Assembly (NCBI GenBank): GCA_036186865.1
Contig: AP025055.1
Span: 3,592,912 to 3,656,911 of the forward strand
Length of the DNA: 64,000 bases
DNA from: Eustoma russellianum
Taxonomy: Eukaryota; Streptophyta; Magnoliopsida; Gentianales; Gentianaceae
Direction of reading: 5' to 3'
Under the pieces are notes generated by a model. The model was not told the origin of the DNA, ran no database searches, and saw nothing but the letters and a program-made list of their open reading frames with translations. This document shows positions 24,036 to 35,063 of this stretch, in pieces. Made by a program: the position numbers and the translations under genes. How positions within the stretch are numbered: the first letter of the stretch is position 1; each line of letters opens with the position of its first letter.

Positions 24036-24476
24036 TTATCAAAAACATTATGCAAATGCAAGTGCCATGATGAAAGAATGCACGACTTTTCATCATTCAT
24101 TCACATTCAATTGTCAATCAATCATTCGAAACTCACCTCATTCGCACACTCAAGCTTATTCTTTCCGACAAGTCAACATCACCTAAACATTCATTCTAGA
24201 ACCTAAAGGATAATGTAGGAGCCCTCACATTCCTCTTATTGAACTCTGTAGAGCCTCATACGTTCATTCCTAACCCCTTTAGGTCATCCACGTTGAAGTC
24301 CGATTCAAATACCCTACAAAATCTCCACCATTGATTCACCATCTTAAGTCATGTTCTCAAGACTTAGACTAACCTCAATCATGTCCTAAGAAGTCCCTAA
24401 GGTCACCCAAAGGGTCCCCTAGCTTCCCTCTTTCTTCCCTTATTTTCCCACAAAACTGGTTGACATCATACTCTCA

Positions 24477-24745
24477 CATCGATCGATCGATGTGACTTCA
24501 TACCCTCACATCGATCGATCGATGTCCATCAGAGAACATCGATCTCTCACCCCTTTATACATCGATCGATCGAAGTGACTTCGAACCCTCACATCGATCG
24601 ATCGAAGTTCATCAGAGAGCATCGAACTCTCACCCCCTTACACATCGATTGATCTACGTACTACAGAGACACATCGATCTCTCACCCGTCAGACATCGAT
24701 CGATCGATGTACTTCGAACTCTGACATCGATCGATCGATGTCACC
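24477..24745. repeat. Array of CATCGATCGATCGATG-type palindromes
   Basis: About ten CATCGAT-containing words occur in 270 bp, several of them perfect 16-bp palindromes, separated by CACCC/ACTTCGAA spacers. They are unevenly spaced and lie inside solo LTR G. Confidence 0.9.
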
Positions 24746-25617
24746 GTTTTTCTAGAATTCCCTCTGCGAATTTCTGCAAAAACTGCAGATCTCAACCCAA
24801 ACGTTTTCCAACTCCCTTCCAACCATTCCAAGCCTAATCCTCACTATCAATCCATTCTTAATCCACTAAAAACAACACCTTTAACGTACCAAACAAGGAT
24901 TCAATCCTAAAACTCAAATCTTTATCAAAACCAACCCCAAAATCTCACCTTTTTCACCCTCTTCTGCCTCCATCCGAAAATAGCACAAAATAGGTTTCAT
25001 GGGATTGGGTTTTGCATGATCTCACATATCTCAACAACAACAACAATGATTTCAACATATAGTGGCCAAAACTCAAACCAAAGCACATAAAGCACACATA
25101 GATCCACAAAAAGAAACTACTTCATGGTGATCCAATTTTGATACAAAAATAAGGCCTTTTTTCGCAAAACATAGGAACTTATAAGTAGATTACTTGCCTG
25201 TGATTACTCGAAGAGAATCGATGAACGGAAGAGGTTTGGATTGAAGATCTTGAAGAATTCTTCTCTATGGATGCAAAGGAGAAAAACCGCCTAAGGTGGG
25301 GAGAGGAAAAATCGCCAATAGGGGGGAAAGAGTGGACGTCAGTTTCTTTATGAATGAAGAGAAACTGACGTTCAGTCAGTTTTTGATATGGGAAAGGGTG
25401 GAATTTAAGTTTCTAAATTATATCATATTACCTCATTTATCTTTAAGGATTAAATTCTAATATTTAAATCTAAAATTTAATGCTACTTAATTCTATATTA
25501 AATCCTTTCAATTAATTCACATACTTAATTCTAAATTCATTATTATTAATTGCCCTTAATCACATTTAATTTTCGTTTTATCTCGAAATTACCCTACGGA
25601 GGGTGCGGGGCATAACA

Positions 25618-26822
25618 TCCAGCACCACCACCACTTGTTCCTCCCTCTAAATCATCAAAATTAGAGGGAAATGGAAACCAGGGTCATCGCATTTTTGAGC
25701 ACAGTAATGCGATAATCATTGTGAAAATGTCGAACCATATGCTCAGCATCAGGAAGCTCTAGTCGCTGAATGGTGTGTTGCATTTGCTGAATGGTGGAAA
25801 GAAACTCGGGATCAGTGGTTCTTTCTTCGCCATCTTGAGGTCCTTCATCGACCTCATCCGCAATATCAGGAATTGTGGCATCCTTCTTTCTCTGTGAGTC
25901 AGCGGCTTGAGCAATGTTGAAGTTGTTGTGGTAATCCGTTTTAGCCACCTTTGTCATATCTTCATCAGGAATGGCAATACTTTTGGACTTAAGTAGAACG
26001 GTGATAATGTTTGCAAAAGGTAGGGCCTTTGATCCCTTCCTGAGAGCAGCCATCATGACTTCAACCATGATCCATGCAAAATTTAGTTGGGTCTCATGTC
26101 TGAGATGGTAGGAGACATAGAAATCCATGTTGCTTGGATTTCTAGTGAACTTACCATTGACATAGTAGGTTACTACTTCCAGCAAAATGCGATCAACCAG
26201 GGACATATTTTGAGTTTTATTTGAGGAGAAGTGCCCCAAATCAAATTTCACGTCTTGCTCACGAACTCCGTATTTGGCACTCCAATTAAATACGGAGAAC
26301 TCACTTAACCCCTCATTTTTTATTCAAAGAACATCACAGATTTCTTGTATAGAAAAGCTGAGAGGTGTATCTGCAATGACAGTGTGCAGGGGAAATGGTC
26401 TAGACTCAGATTGTGGAGTAATCCACATGTTTGCATAGAAGAGCCTGGTGTAATCTTTAGAAAATTCTTGCATGTCAAGTCTGGACCAGAGAGAGCCATC
26501 CTTGATGTTCGAGCAGCGATATGACTTGGTTTGCATTATGAGTCTCAATGAAATAACTGAGGCGAATCAATTTTAGAGGAATGACGGGTCTGTTGTTACT
26601 GCTCCATTCTTCATTAAGCAGATGTGAATACATGGGCACATGAATGCTCTTACCCGCATGATGAGGTGGATTTTTGATGTCGGAATCAAATTTCTTTAAC
26701 CAAGGATAATTTTTCTTGGAGAGCCCTTCACGAATAGACTTAATTTCGTGCGGTTCTACAACGCCAGCAGTTTGTTTTTGTTTTTGGCTTCAGGGGCATT
26801 TAGATGGGCCTGCGAATGCCAT
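25618..26822 (-). pseudogene. Copia F extra ORF downstream of pol (plant transposon-protein-like)
   Basis: The likely start is ATG 26822 (MAFAGPSKCP), followed at once by an in-frame TGA and then an open stretch with KNYPWLKKFDSDIKNPPHH and LLNEEWSSNN. A frame change near 26470 leads to RLFYANMWITPQSESRPFPL and LSFSIQEICDVL, and 26251-25661 holds YHLRHETQLNFAWIMVEVMM and a polar tail. The FYAN...I motif arrangement recalls the 'putative plant transposon protein' family (PF20167), from memory. The glycine-rich C-terminus continues beyond solo LTR G at 23141-23053. Function unknown; it sits where SIRE-type elements carry an additional ORF. Confidence 0.6.
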
Positions 26823-27169
26823 TAGAGAGAGTTTGATTGAAGGTTGGAGAGGAGAAAAGCTTGAGTGAACGGAGTGGACTGAGTGAGAAGAGGTGAAAAT
26901 AAGGATAGAATTTAAAGGAGAGGAGGGAAGAGGAAACGTTTTTGGAAGTTAATGGTTGAAGAATGGTAGAAGAGTGGGAGTAATTGTTGGAGTAGTGGAG
27001 GAAGATGAAAAGTTGAAGAAGAAAAAGTAAAGGGTTTGATGTTGGGAAGTGGAAAGAGTGGGGAAACGTGGGAAGAAGTGGGAAAGAGGAATGGTGGCAG
27101 GATTTGATGTCTATTGATTGGCGCGAAAAACTGAATAGACGGCAGAATTGACAATGAAGAATTAGGGTT

Positions 27170-27440
27170 TAGGCACCTAAAGTGATATTGAATGACTTCA
27201 TAAACTGAGATGAAGCGCCTGATGTCACATTGAACGGTTGTGGGTAAGTGGATTGAGCGCTTAATGTCACTTCGAACAAGTGAACTACTTCAGATAAAGA
27301 GCTCAAACAAGCTTCGAACGCATGTGAAAAGGAACATAAAGCGCTTGATGTCACTTTGAACGAATGACATCCTTAACATCAGGCGCTTAATGTGACATTG
27401 AACGCCTGAACTAACTGTGATGAAGCGCCTTACTGACCTT
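27170..27440. repeat. Second hairpin-motif array in the Copia F spacer
   Basis: About seven diverged copies of AAGCGC(C/T)T(A/G)ATGT followed by CTTCGAACG or ATTGAACG lie between RNase H and the extra ORF. The motif is that of the LTR array, with the second half partly inverted. Confidence 0.75.
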
Positions 27441-27479
27441 GAAAATTTTGAAAATTTTCTTGCTCAAAACTCAAGATGG

Positions 27480-28741
27480 GTTATTATCAATCCATGTTGA
27501 ACAACCTCAACCTACTTCTTATAGATGCAAATACATCACTAGGTAAAGGTTTCGTAAATATGTCTGCTAATTGGTCACATGTAGGAACAAATTCTACATT
27601 AACCAAGTTTTTTGTACACGATCTGGATGAAATGATATCTCACTTCGATGTGCTTAGTCTGACTATGTTGGATGGGATTTTGTGCAATATTGATAGCAAA
27701 CGTGTTATCGCACAAAATAGGCACTTTGGAGAAGTGAATGTTGTAATCATTTAAGGTCTTTGTCATCCATAACAATTGTGCACAACAAGAGGCGGTCGAC
27801 ACATATTCGGATTCCCACGTAGAAAGAGAAACACTATTTTGTTTCTTAGAAAACCAAGAAACAAGACAATCTCCAAGAAACTGACAAGTTCTGGAAGTGC
27901 TCTTTCTATCAACAAGACTCCCCGCATAATCGAAGTCACAATATCCTCTTAAATCAAAACATGCATTCTTAGGATGAAATAGTCCAAATTTCAAAGTACA
28001 TCTAAGGTATCTAAGAATACGCTTTACCACAATTAGATGCATTTCCCTAAGATCACTTTGAAATCTAGCACATAAACATAGTGCATGTAAAATATCGGGT
28101 CTATTTGCAGTTAAGTAAAGTAGACTACCTATAATGCCACGATACAAGGTTACCTCGATCATCCATCTGGTTACGAAATACACATTTGTACCAATAATAG
28201 GATGATCATGTGGTTTGGGAACCAACTCCCAAACATCACTTCTCTCAAATTGGTTTAATTCTTCTTGCATAGCCAAGATCCAATTTTCATCAAGAAGTGC
28301 ATCTTTGACATTTTTAGGCTCTATAAGAGAGACAAATGCATTCTCTCTATATTGCCTTCGTGTGGTGATACCCCTATTCAAATCACCTATGACCAACTCA
28401 TGTGGGTGAGAACTTTTGTGCTTGAATGATCTAGAAAAATTGGAGATATCTCCTCCAACTTCCTCATGATCACTTTCCGGAAGTGATGAACCATCATCAT
28501 TCAAATGAATCTCATTTTCCGGGACATGTGATGCATTTTCTACATTTTGTGTATCAACAATATGAGTATGAGAAATATTTCTATTTGACTCACTAAGTTC
28601 ATGCACACAAGGTGGAGGTGTACCTTCAATAGGTTCAACTCTCAAGTCAATGAATATGTTTCCATTTGGAGGGTCATCAACAATCTCTTGTTGATGAGCA
28701 ACCATAGGAATATCCTCAAGAATTTCTTCTTGAGGAGTCAC
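27480..28741 (-). pseudogene. Copia F RT/RNase H with the RT catalytic core deleted
   Basis: The frame runs from a Ser/Asp-rich linker into the start of RT (WELVPKPHDHPIIGT), then after a short shifted stretch jumps to YRGIIGSLLYLTANRPDI near 28150. About 230 residues, including the palm with the YVDD box, are missing. RNase H follows with SDFD-like GYCDFDYAGSLVDRKSTS, then STWESEYVSTASCCAQLLW and LCDNTFAINIAQNP, and a last frame change near 27600 before QLADIFTKPLP. It cannot polymerise DNA. Confidence 0.85.
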
Positions 28742-29697
28742 ATCTTTATTTCTTCACAATCCTCATTAAGTTTAGGTTCGTCATTAAGTGACTCGTTAAA
28801 CTTAACATGGATTGATTCTTCCACCTTTTGACTCCTTTTGTTGAAAACACGAAATGCTTTACTATTTGAGGCATAACCTAAAAAGATACATTCATCCGCT
28901 TTGAGGTCAAGTTTGTCCAAAGTGTCTTTGGTGTTAAGTATGAAACACTTGCAACCGAACACTTTGAAATACCCAATATTGGGAACTTTTCCATTCCAAA
29001 GCTCATAAAGCGTCACATTTAGGTATGGTCTAAAATATACGCGATTAATCACATGGCAAGTGGCATTTACCGCTTCGGCCCAAAAGTATTTGGACAAGAC
29101 GAACTCATTTAACATCGCTCTATACATTTCTTGTAGAGTTCTATTCTTTTGTTCGGCTACACCATTTTGTTGTGGAGTTCTAGGTGCCGAAAGATCATGT
29201 GAGTATCCTTTGGATTCACAAAACCTTTCGAAATCACCATTAAACTCACCACCACGATCACTCGGATGGTTTTAATGGTGTCACCCACGTGATTTTCCAA
29301 TGTCTACTTAAATTCATAAACTCACTACATGCATCATTTTTCTTCGCAAGAAACATCAGCCATGTATAACGAGTGTAGTCATCTACTACCACGAAGGTAT
29401 AATGTTTACCACCCAAACTTTTGTTCCAACATCCCCATACAAATCCATATGAAGCAATTGTAGGGGTTTGGAGGTGGATATATTTGTCTTTGGTTTAAAG
29501 CTTGTTTTTACAAGCTTTGCCTTTTGACAAGTGTCACATAAGTCATGGTTTTCGAAACTCATTTTTGGAAGGCATCGGACTTTATTGTTTTCGCAAAAAA
29601 ATTTAAATGTTTTGAAACATACATGTCTGAGACGTCTATGCCATAGTTGCGTCAAATCATTTTTAGCAACTAGGCAAGATACATTTTGAGAAACCAA
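28738..29697 (-). pseudogene. Copia F GAG-pre-integrase and integrase
   Basis: The HHCC zinc finger is visible (LWHRRLRHV...LCDTCQKAKL), then LLHMDLYGDVGTK with the first catalytic Asp. The centre (about 29130-29385) is out of frame, with recognisable DYTRYTW-like and GGEFN-like stretches. The C-terminal half is open: MYRAMLNEFVLSKYFWAEAV, then FGCKCFILNTKDTLDKLDLK. It would join cDNA to host DNA if intact; it is broken by frameshifts. Confidence 0.82.
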
Positions 29698-30080
29698 ATC
29701 ATTGATGCTAAGTTTGTAAATTTTTTGAAACGCAAAGCCTCAAATAAGATAGCATTACCCTTTTTCACAACACACTTTGTTTTCAAAAATGTTACCTCAT
29801 AATTAGCATCACATAGTTGACTGACATTTATCAAGTTAAACTTTAGTCCTACTACGTATAAGACATCACTAAGAGAGAAGGAATTGATACCCACAATACC
29901 ATGTCCTTTGATTTGGCCTTTGCTACCTCCAAAGTGGACAACTCCTCCATCTTGCATAGTGAGTCTATGGAAGAGACTTTTGTCTCCCGTCATATGGTTG
30001 GAACACCCACTGTCCACGACCCATTTGACTTTCTTGTCGTCGCTTTCTCTATTTAGTGCTAGGGCCTGAAAATAAACCAT
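29670..30080 (-). pseudogene. Copia F aspartic protease
   Basis: The catalytic triad motif is VDSGCSNHMTG, preceded by KVKWV, with the flap-side segment HFGGSKGQIKGHG and the DVLYVVGLKFNLINVSQL block. It would cleave the Gag-Pol polyprotein. It overlaps the gag frame at 30049-30080 in a different frame, which probably reflects a frameshift mutation. Confidence 0.85.
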
Positions 30081-31809
30081 ATGACATTGGTACCCTTTTT
30101 ATTTTTGGTCCTTGAAGGTTAGTTACCTTCACTTCGCCTTTCGGCATCCACAAAAGATTCTTATTATTTTTCACCTTACATACTCTTTCTATGTGACCTT
30201 TCCTATTGCAATAGAAACACGTATGAGTATGTTTGTATGAATGTGCATGTTTGTGTGTTGGCACATTCTGCGATTCCTTTTTGGAAACAACCTTCATTGG
30301 AATTGAAGAAGGTTTTTGTTTCACGGATTCAACCAAAGGTTTTGACACCTTTGGTACATTTGCCTTTCTTTTAGGCATGTGCCGTTGTTTCTTCAAGGAG
30401 GTTTTTGAATCCTTGACGACTTGTGTTTGTTCCCTTTGTTTTCTCTTCTTGGATGCATACATGGCACTAGGTTTGACTTTAGCTTTCATATTTAGCCTAG
30501 ATCCATCCTTAACAACTTCTACCTTTGTAGCACTTTCCCTTGAGTCAATTTTCTTTTCATCAATGGCTTGAGCACATGATTTCATCAAATCATGTTTCTC
30601 TTGTAGTGCAATCACCTGCATGGTCAAAATTATGTCATGCTCAAGTTGTAATGCAATGTGATTTTCTAACGTGTCATTGTACTCATTTAAACATGATCAA
30701 AAATCCTTTTTGACACGTTTATATTTCAAATCTAAAAAGTCATTTTCTTGCACTAAATCATCTCTTTCATCTATCAATCTATAATGAGATGAAATATTGC
30801 ATACCTCCATGTCATCGTCGATGGCCATGAGTGCGTATAACTCCTTGTGTAGATAATCATGGATGACCCCCATGAGATCTAGATTTTCGTTGTCGTCATT
30901 CTCGCTTTCGGACCCAGACAAGATACTCTCGCAATGGGCTACCTCCGCTTGCAAAGCCTTCTTCCTTTGGTAGATGGCTTTCTTGTCTTTGAATTACGGC
31001 TCCTTCACCCTACAATCCTTCATATAGTGACCAAGTTTTCCTTATTTGTAGCATTTATTCTCTTGGTCTTTCACTTTGTCCTTGGAGAACTTGTCCTTGA
31101 TGAATCTCTTGGCTTCATCCTCATTCTTCCTTGTGAATCTTCTAAACTTTCGGACAAGAAGTCCTACTTCATCATCCAACTCCTCCGATTCGCATGCGAG
31201 CGCCTTTAACGAGCTCCTTATAGGGTCATTCTTTTCTTGAGGATCAAGATGAATCTCATAAGTGATGAGATTCCCGTAGAGCTCATCCGAAGTAATATTT
31301 TCAAGATCTTTGGACTCCTCGACGGCGGTCACCTTTGCGTTCCATTCTCTTCCTAAGCTATTTAGGAAGCAATGGTTGAGATCCTCTTGCTCTATCTTCT
31401 TGCCAACTGCAGTGAGAATGTTGACAAGTTTGGTGAATCTTTGAATGGACTCTTCGATCTTTTCACCCCTGGGGACATTTAAGGTATAGAATTGTTTGAT
31501 CAACTTTCTCCTCTTTGCCTTCCTCACTTGAGATGTTCCTTCATGGATCATCTCTAGCTTTGTCCAAGCTTCATGCGTGGATTGGACGCCTTGTATTTTA
31601 GCTCTCTCATTTGGGGTAAGAGAGATATTCAAAATAACAAGAGATTTACTATTTATGGCAAACAGTAACTCCTCTTCTGGAGTAGGATCATCAACATCAA
31701 AGAGAATAGTAGACCCCTTTGACACCTCTCTCCATATTCGGTACCCACAAGAACAAAGATATGTTTCCATGTTTGACTTCCATAGTGGATAGTTGAGAGG
31801 ATCAAACAT
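30049..31809 (-). pseudogene. Copia F gag (capsid and nucleocapsid)
   Basis: The capsid part begins at FDPLNYPLWKSNMETYLCS near 31809 and continues as a UBN2/DUF4219-type domain (STHEAWTKLEMIHEG..., near 31560). It ends at 31042 with a stop inside the first expected zinc finger. An acidic coiled segment (30697-30954) and a Lys/Arg-rich segment follow in shifted frames, ending in the CCHC knuckle CFYCNRKGHIERVC at 30180-30225. In frame before 31809 there is coding-like sequence up to the LTR junction, so the true start is lost in the deletion at about 31868. Confidence 0.8.
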
Positions 31810-31868
31810 GGGTACTTTGACATGAACACTAGAAATAGAAGAAAGTAGTGTCTGTTGCCTCCTTCTTC

Positions 31869-33258
31869 TTGGGTGTGTTCTTGAAAAGAATGAAAACTTT
31901 GCGAAAGTGTAAAGAACACAAGGATGTATAGAGGTTCAAGTCAAATGACTCTACTCCTCTACCTTCTTGATTTTTCACAAGAAGGATTTTGAAAGGAGGA
32001 TTGTTATTTCAATGGGAGAAACAACAATCAAAGAAATAAAAAATCCAACAAAGAACTAGGCTACACGCCTAGACCACAACCAAGAAATCTAACCCCTTGA
32101 AGTCTTGCCTCCAAAGATCTTCCTTGCCCTCAAAGAAATCTTGTAGGGAGTATAGTGCACCACAACACTATCAACTAACCCTCCAAGGTCTAGATTTCTC
32201 AAACAAGAAGCACCCTTGCTCCGTGACCAACAATTTACTTCATCTCTCACAATCTTTACTCACCAGGAAGAAAACTCTACTTTTTCTTACAATAATCACT
32301 CTCAACAATAAAGTAAAATATACAATGTTTACAACTATTTTAAGAGCTTGAGCTTTGAGAGAAAATTTGAGAGCTTGAAATCGTAGAAAGTTATTGAAGG
32401 ATAGGATGAAACCCTTGTTTTATCACTCTTGAAATTCTTCCCGTTTGAAACCCTCTGCAGAGCCAATAATGGGCTTTGGCATCTTATGAAGGTATGTCCT
32501 CTTCATTGGAGATCTACTCTTGGCTGTAGCAACATTCTTGGAGAGGCTTCAAAAAGAAAGCTAGAAGAGGAAACCTGACTTCTTCAAGACAGAAAGAGAC
32601 CCTGTGAAAATATCACTAAAAAAGGAGGGTACAAAGAGTCAAATGATGTTAGAAAGTAAGGCATAAGACTTCTGTAACGTTAGTCACATGAAGCGCCTAA
32701 TGTGTTTATTTAACAGGCGTTCAATGTGACATGGAGCGCTTTATGTGAATTTGAACAGGCGTTCTGCGTCACATAAAGCGCCTTATGTGGGCAATTGAAG
32801 GCGTTCGAAGTCATATGAAGCGCCTAATCTTAGCCTTCATGCTTGTTCGAAGTAGTTCTGACTTTCATCAGAGAATAGCTTGATATATGTGTCCATTTGG
32901 GGGGGGAGTATTTTTGACTTAGTGGTACACATGAAACGCCTAATATAGGCGTTCAAAGTGTACTGTCTTTTTTCCAAGACACATGAAGCACCTAATGTAG
33001 GCGTTTGAAGTGTTCGGATGTCCAGATACTTCACATGAAGCGCCTAATGTAGGCGTTCGAAGTGTTCGGATGTCCAGACACTTCACATGAAGCGCCTAAT
33101 GTAGGCGTTCGGAGTGCATTGGATTTCACCAAGACACATGAAGTGCCTTATGTAAGCGTTCGAAGCGTACTGACTTCTAACTACTTCACATGAGGCGCCT
33201 AATCCGTCGTTCCAAGTACTAATTTGTGCAAATCATCAAAACTTAACATGTTCTAACA
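31869..33258 (-). repeat. Copia F 5' LTR (right), internal end deleted
   Basis: It matches the left LTR from CTTGGGTGT(A/G)TTCTTG onward and ends TTCTAACA just before the target duplication. The first ~100 bp of the left LTR, and the primer-binding site expected next to them, are absent, so one deletion removed LTR end, primer site and leader. Confidence 0.87.
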
Positions 33259-33263
33259 CTCTG

Positions 33264-34092
33264 GTTGGTGATTACACTGTCTGATTGTAAATTCTACTTC
33301 AAGTACTTAGTTCGGTGAAATTCTATTTTACCATAATTGATTTATAAGGATGCGACGAGATACAAATTTACTAAGCCCTTTACATTTCCATCCCTTGGAT
33401 AATTTGATGTTTGTGATTTTTGTGTCCTTGATGTTTTTGTGACGTGGAAATGAGAATATGTTGATCTCTGAGTTTAAAGCACTAATTCATGGCGGAGATA
33501 TGGCTTTCGTATGCATGTTCCTTGATTATAGTCTTTATCATCAGATGATGTGTACTGGAGGATGAGAAATATGATTTATGCTTGATCGGTATTGCCACCA
33601 TCTTTATTTCATGGGTTCTTTATGGTAACCTTATTCATATGTTAACGTTTAGCCCACAAAGATGACGATGTGGTCTTCATTTTATTGTTCTGTAATCGTG
33701 CTTGAGCGGTGTTAGATCTGCAGTTTTTCTTTTCCCTTGTATTCTTCTTCTAACCTTTTACCCTGCTGATAAACATCGTAGCCCACAATCAATGTCACTG
33801 GACCTCACAAACAACGTAGTTCGCTGTTTATGCAGCTAGTCCGTCCTGGCTAGTTCCTGGACAGCACAGATTATGGGACGCAGGTCGTCCCAACAACGGA
33901 CCCAGTCACTGATGCTCCAGCGCGGCCACCCATTCGCTCAATACAGAAATACCGGCTTAGTATCGATCACCTTTGGCCCGGCCGTATCACACCAGCCAAG
34001 AGAAGATTTGTCCTCTGGGCTAGCTCGGCAGTAGTTGCGGATAGGACCACAGACGGGGCCGCAACTTATCTACCGTGCGCTTTGAATTGTCC
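33264..34092. other. Spacer, no gene assigned
   Basis: AT-rich up to about 33780. A GC-richer block (33830-34080) contains an open plus-strand frame of about 75 codons after a stop (TDPVTDAPARPPIRSIQ...), with no start and no family I recognise. It ends where Copia H is truncated. Confidence 0.4.
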
Positions 34093-34308
34093 TCACAAAT
34101 AACGTTGCTGGTATAATGTGGGATGTGTATAGGGTCCCCATATATCAACATGAATCAATGAAAAGGGGGATACAGTGAAAGACATGGAAATATGAAATGG
34201 TTTCTTCTTTTGTTTTGCAAGGGGACAGACAAAGCAAGGTTCAGATTCATCATGAATTGCTACTAGAGGTTCAATCTTGTGGATTTCTTTCAATCTGGGT
34301 GAGGACAA
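34093..34308 (-). pseudogene. Copia H integrase, N-terminal fragment
   Basis: It shows the CX2C half of the zinc finger (CFVCPLAKQKKKPF) and the first catalytic block (LIHVDIWGPY). It is cut off directly after this by the element truncation. Confidence 0.8.
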
Positions 34309-34326
34309 ATGTCCAAGTCTTGAATG

Positions 34327-34911
34327 CTAAAGTGCAGCTTGTGACTGTATAGTAGCTTGAAGTGAAAAATGAGTATTCATCCCATGTTTAGTTTCACATT
34401 GCTTCAGTGAGCCATGAAGTTTATACAGACCTTGACTCACCTCAGCTATACCATTCGTCTTCATACTGATCTGTTCATATAGAACACAACAATTAGAATG
34501 AAACAGGGCTTGGATGTGATTATATTTGGTAAGCTTGCTGAGTGATAGCAAGTTAAAACAGAATGAAGGAATGTAAAAGACGTTACTAAGAGTTAAGTTT
34601 GGGTTAACAGTCACTGTCCCAATGTGTGTGACTTCAACAGACTGGCCATTAGGTAACTTAATTTTTAAGGACTGAGTAGTGTTATAAGAATCAAAGAGAC
34701 TCAAGGAACAGCAAATGTGATCAGTGGCACCTGAATCCAAAATCCATAGGTCTAAGTTCTTGGGTGACACTTTACCTGACTTCTTACCAGTAGCATGTAG
34801 TTGCTGAGCCGATATGACAGAATGTTGGCTCTCATTCTTATCATTTGAGCCTGATCTCTCCCTTCGGTCCTTTGCCTGATAATCCTTTAACATGTTATCA
34901 ACTGTGTGCAT
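34327..34911 (-). pseudogene. Copia H aspartic protease and spacer
   Basis: It contains LWILDSGATDHICCSLSLF (active-site Asp in DSGA), KLPNGQSVEVTHIGTV, and the FYIPSFCFNLLSLSKLTKY block typical of Copia protease. It is separated from gag by frame changes at 34911-35064. The frame would continue into GAG-pre-integrase (GLYKL). Confidence 0.85.
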
Positions 34912-35063
34912 TGTTCCTGTGTAAACATATTCAGCATCTGATTTTGTTCAATTGGTTGTTGTGGAAATGGCTCATCATAACCAGCATCTTCTTGCGGAGC
35001 ATTGCAGTTGTACTGCAAATTTCCATCATAACCCACACAGTTAGCCTGTGATTTTGGTTTATA

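Larger units (their letters stand above)
23142..25617 (-). mobile_element. Solo LTR G (Ty3-Gypsy-like) nested in Copia F
   Basis: The segment reads TGTAGCGCCCC at its left end and GGGGCATAACA at its right end; on the minus strand it begins TGTTATGCCCCG, as many Gypsy LTRs do. A perfect 5-bp target duplication TCCAG flanks it (23137-23141 and 25618-25622). It interrupts the glycine-rich end of the extra ORF of Copia F. No internal retrotransposon genes are present, so it is a solo LTR. Two tandem arrays lie inside. Confidence 0.88.
21277..33258 (-). mobile_element. Copia F, 12 kb Ty1-Copia element with an extra ORF after pol
   Basis: LTRs at 21277-22807 and about 31869-33258 surround gag, protease, integrase and RNase H coding sequence in Copia order on the minus strand. 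The 5-bp target duplication CTCTG is perfect (21272-21276 and 33259-33263). A polypurine tract lies next to the 3' LTR. Downstream of pol there is a further coding region, as in SIRE-type Copia elements. The RT core is deleted, and the 5' LTR end with the primer-binding site is missing. A 2.5 kb solo LTR is nested inside (23142-25617). Not autonomous. Confidence 0.9.

Noticed and set aside
24477..24745. ATCGATCGAT array as a replication origin or operator
   Set aside because: It lies in a plant solo LTR, varies in spacing, and has no associated gene; only the repeat itself is supported.
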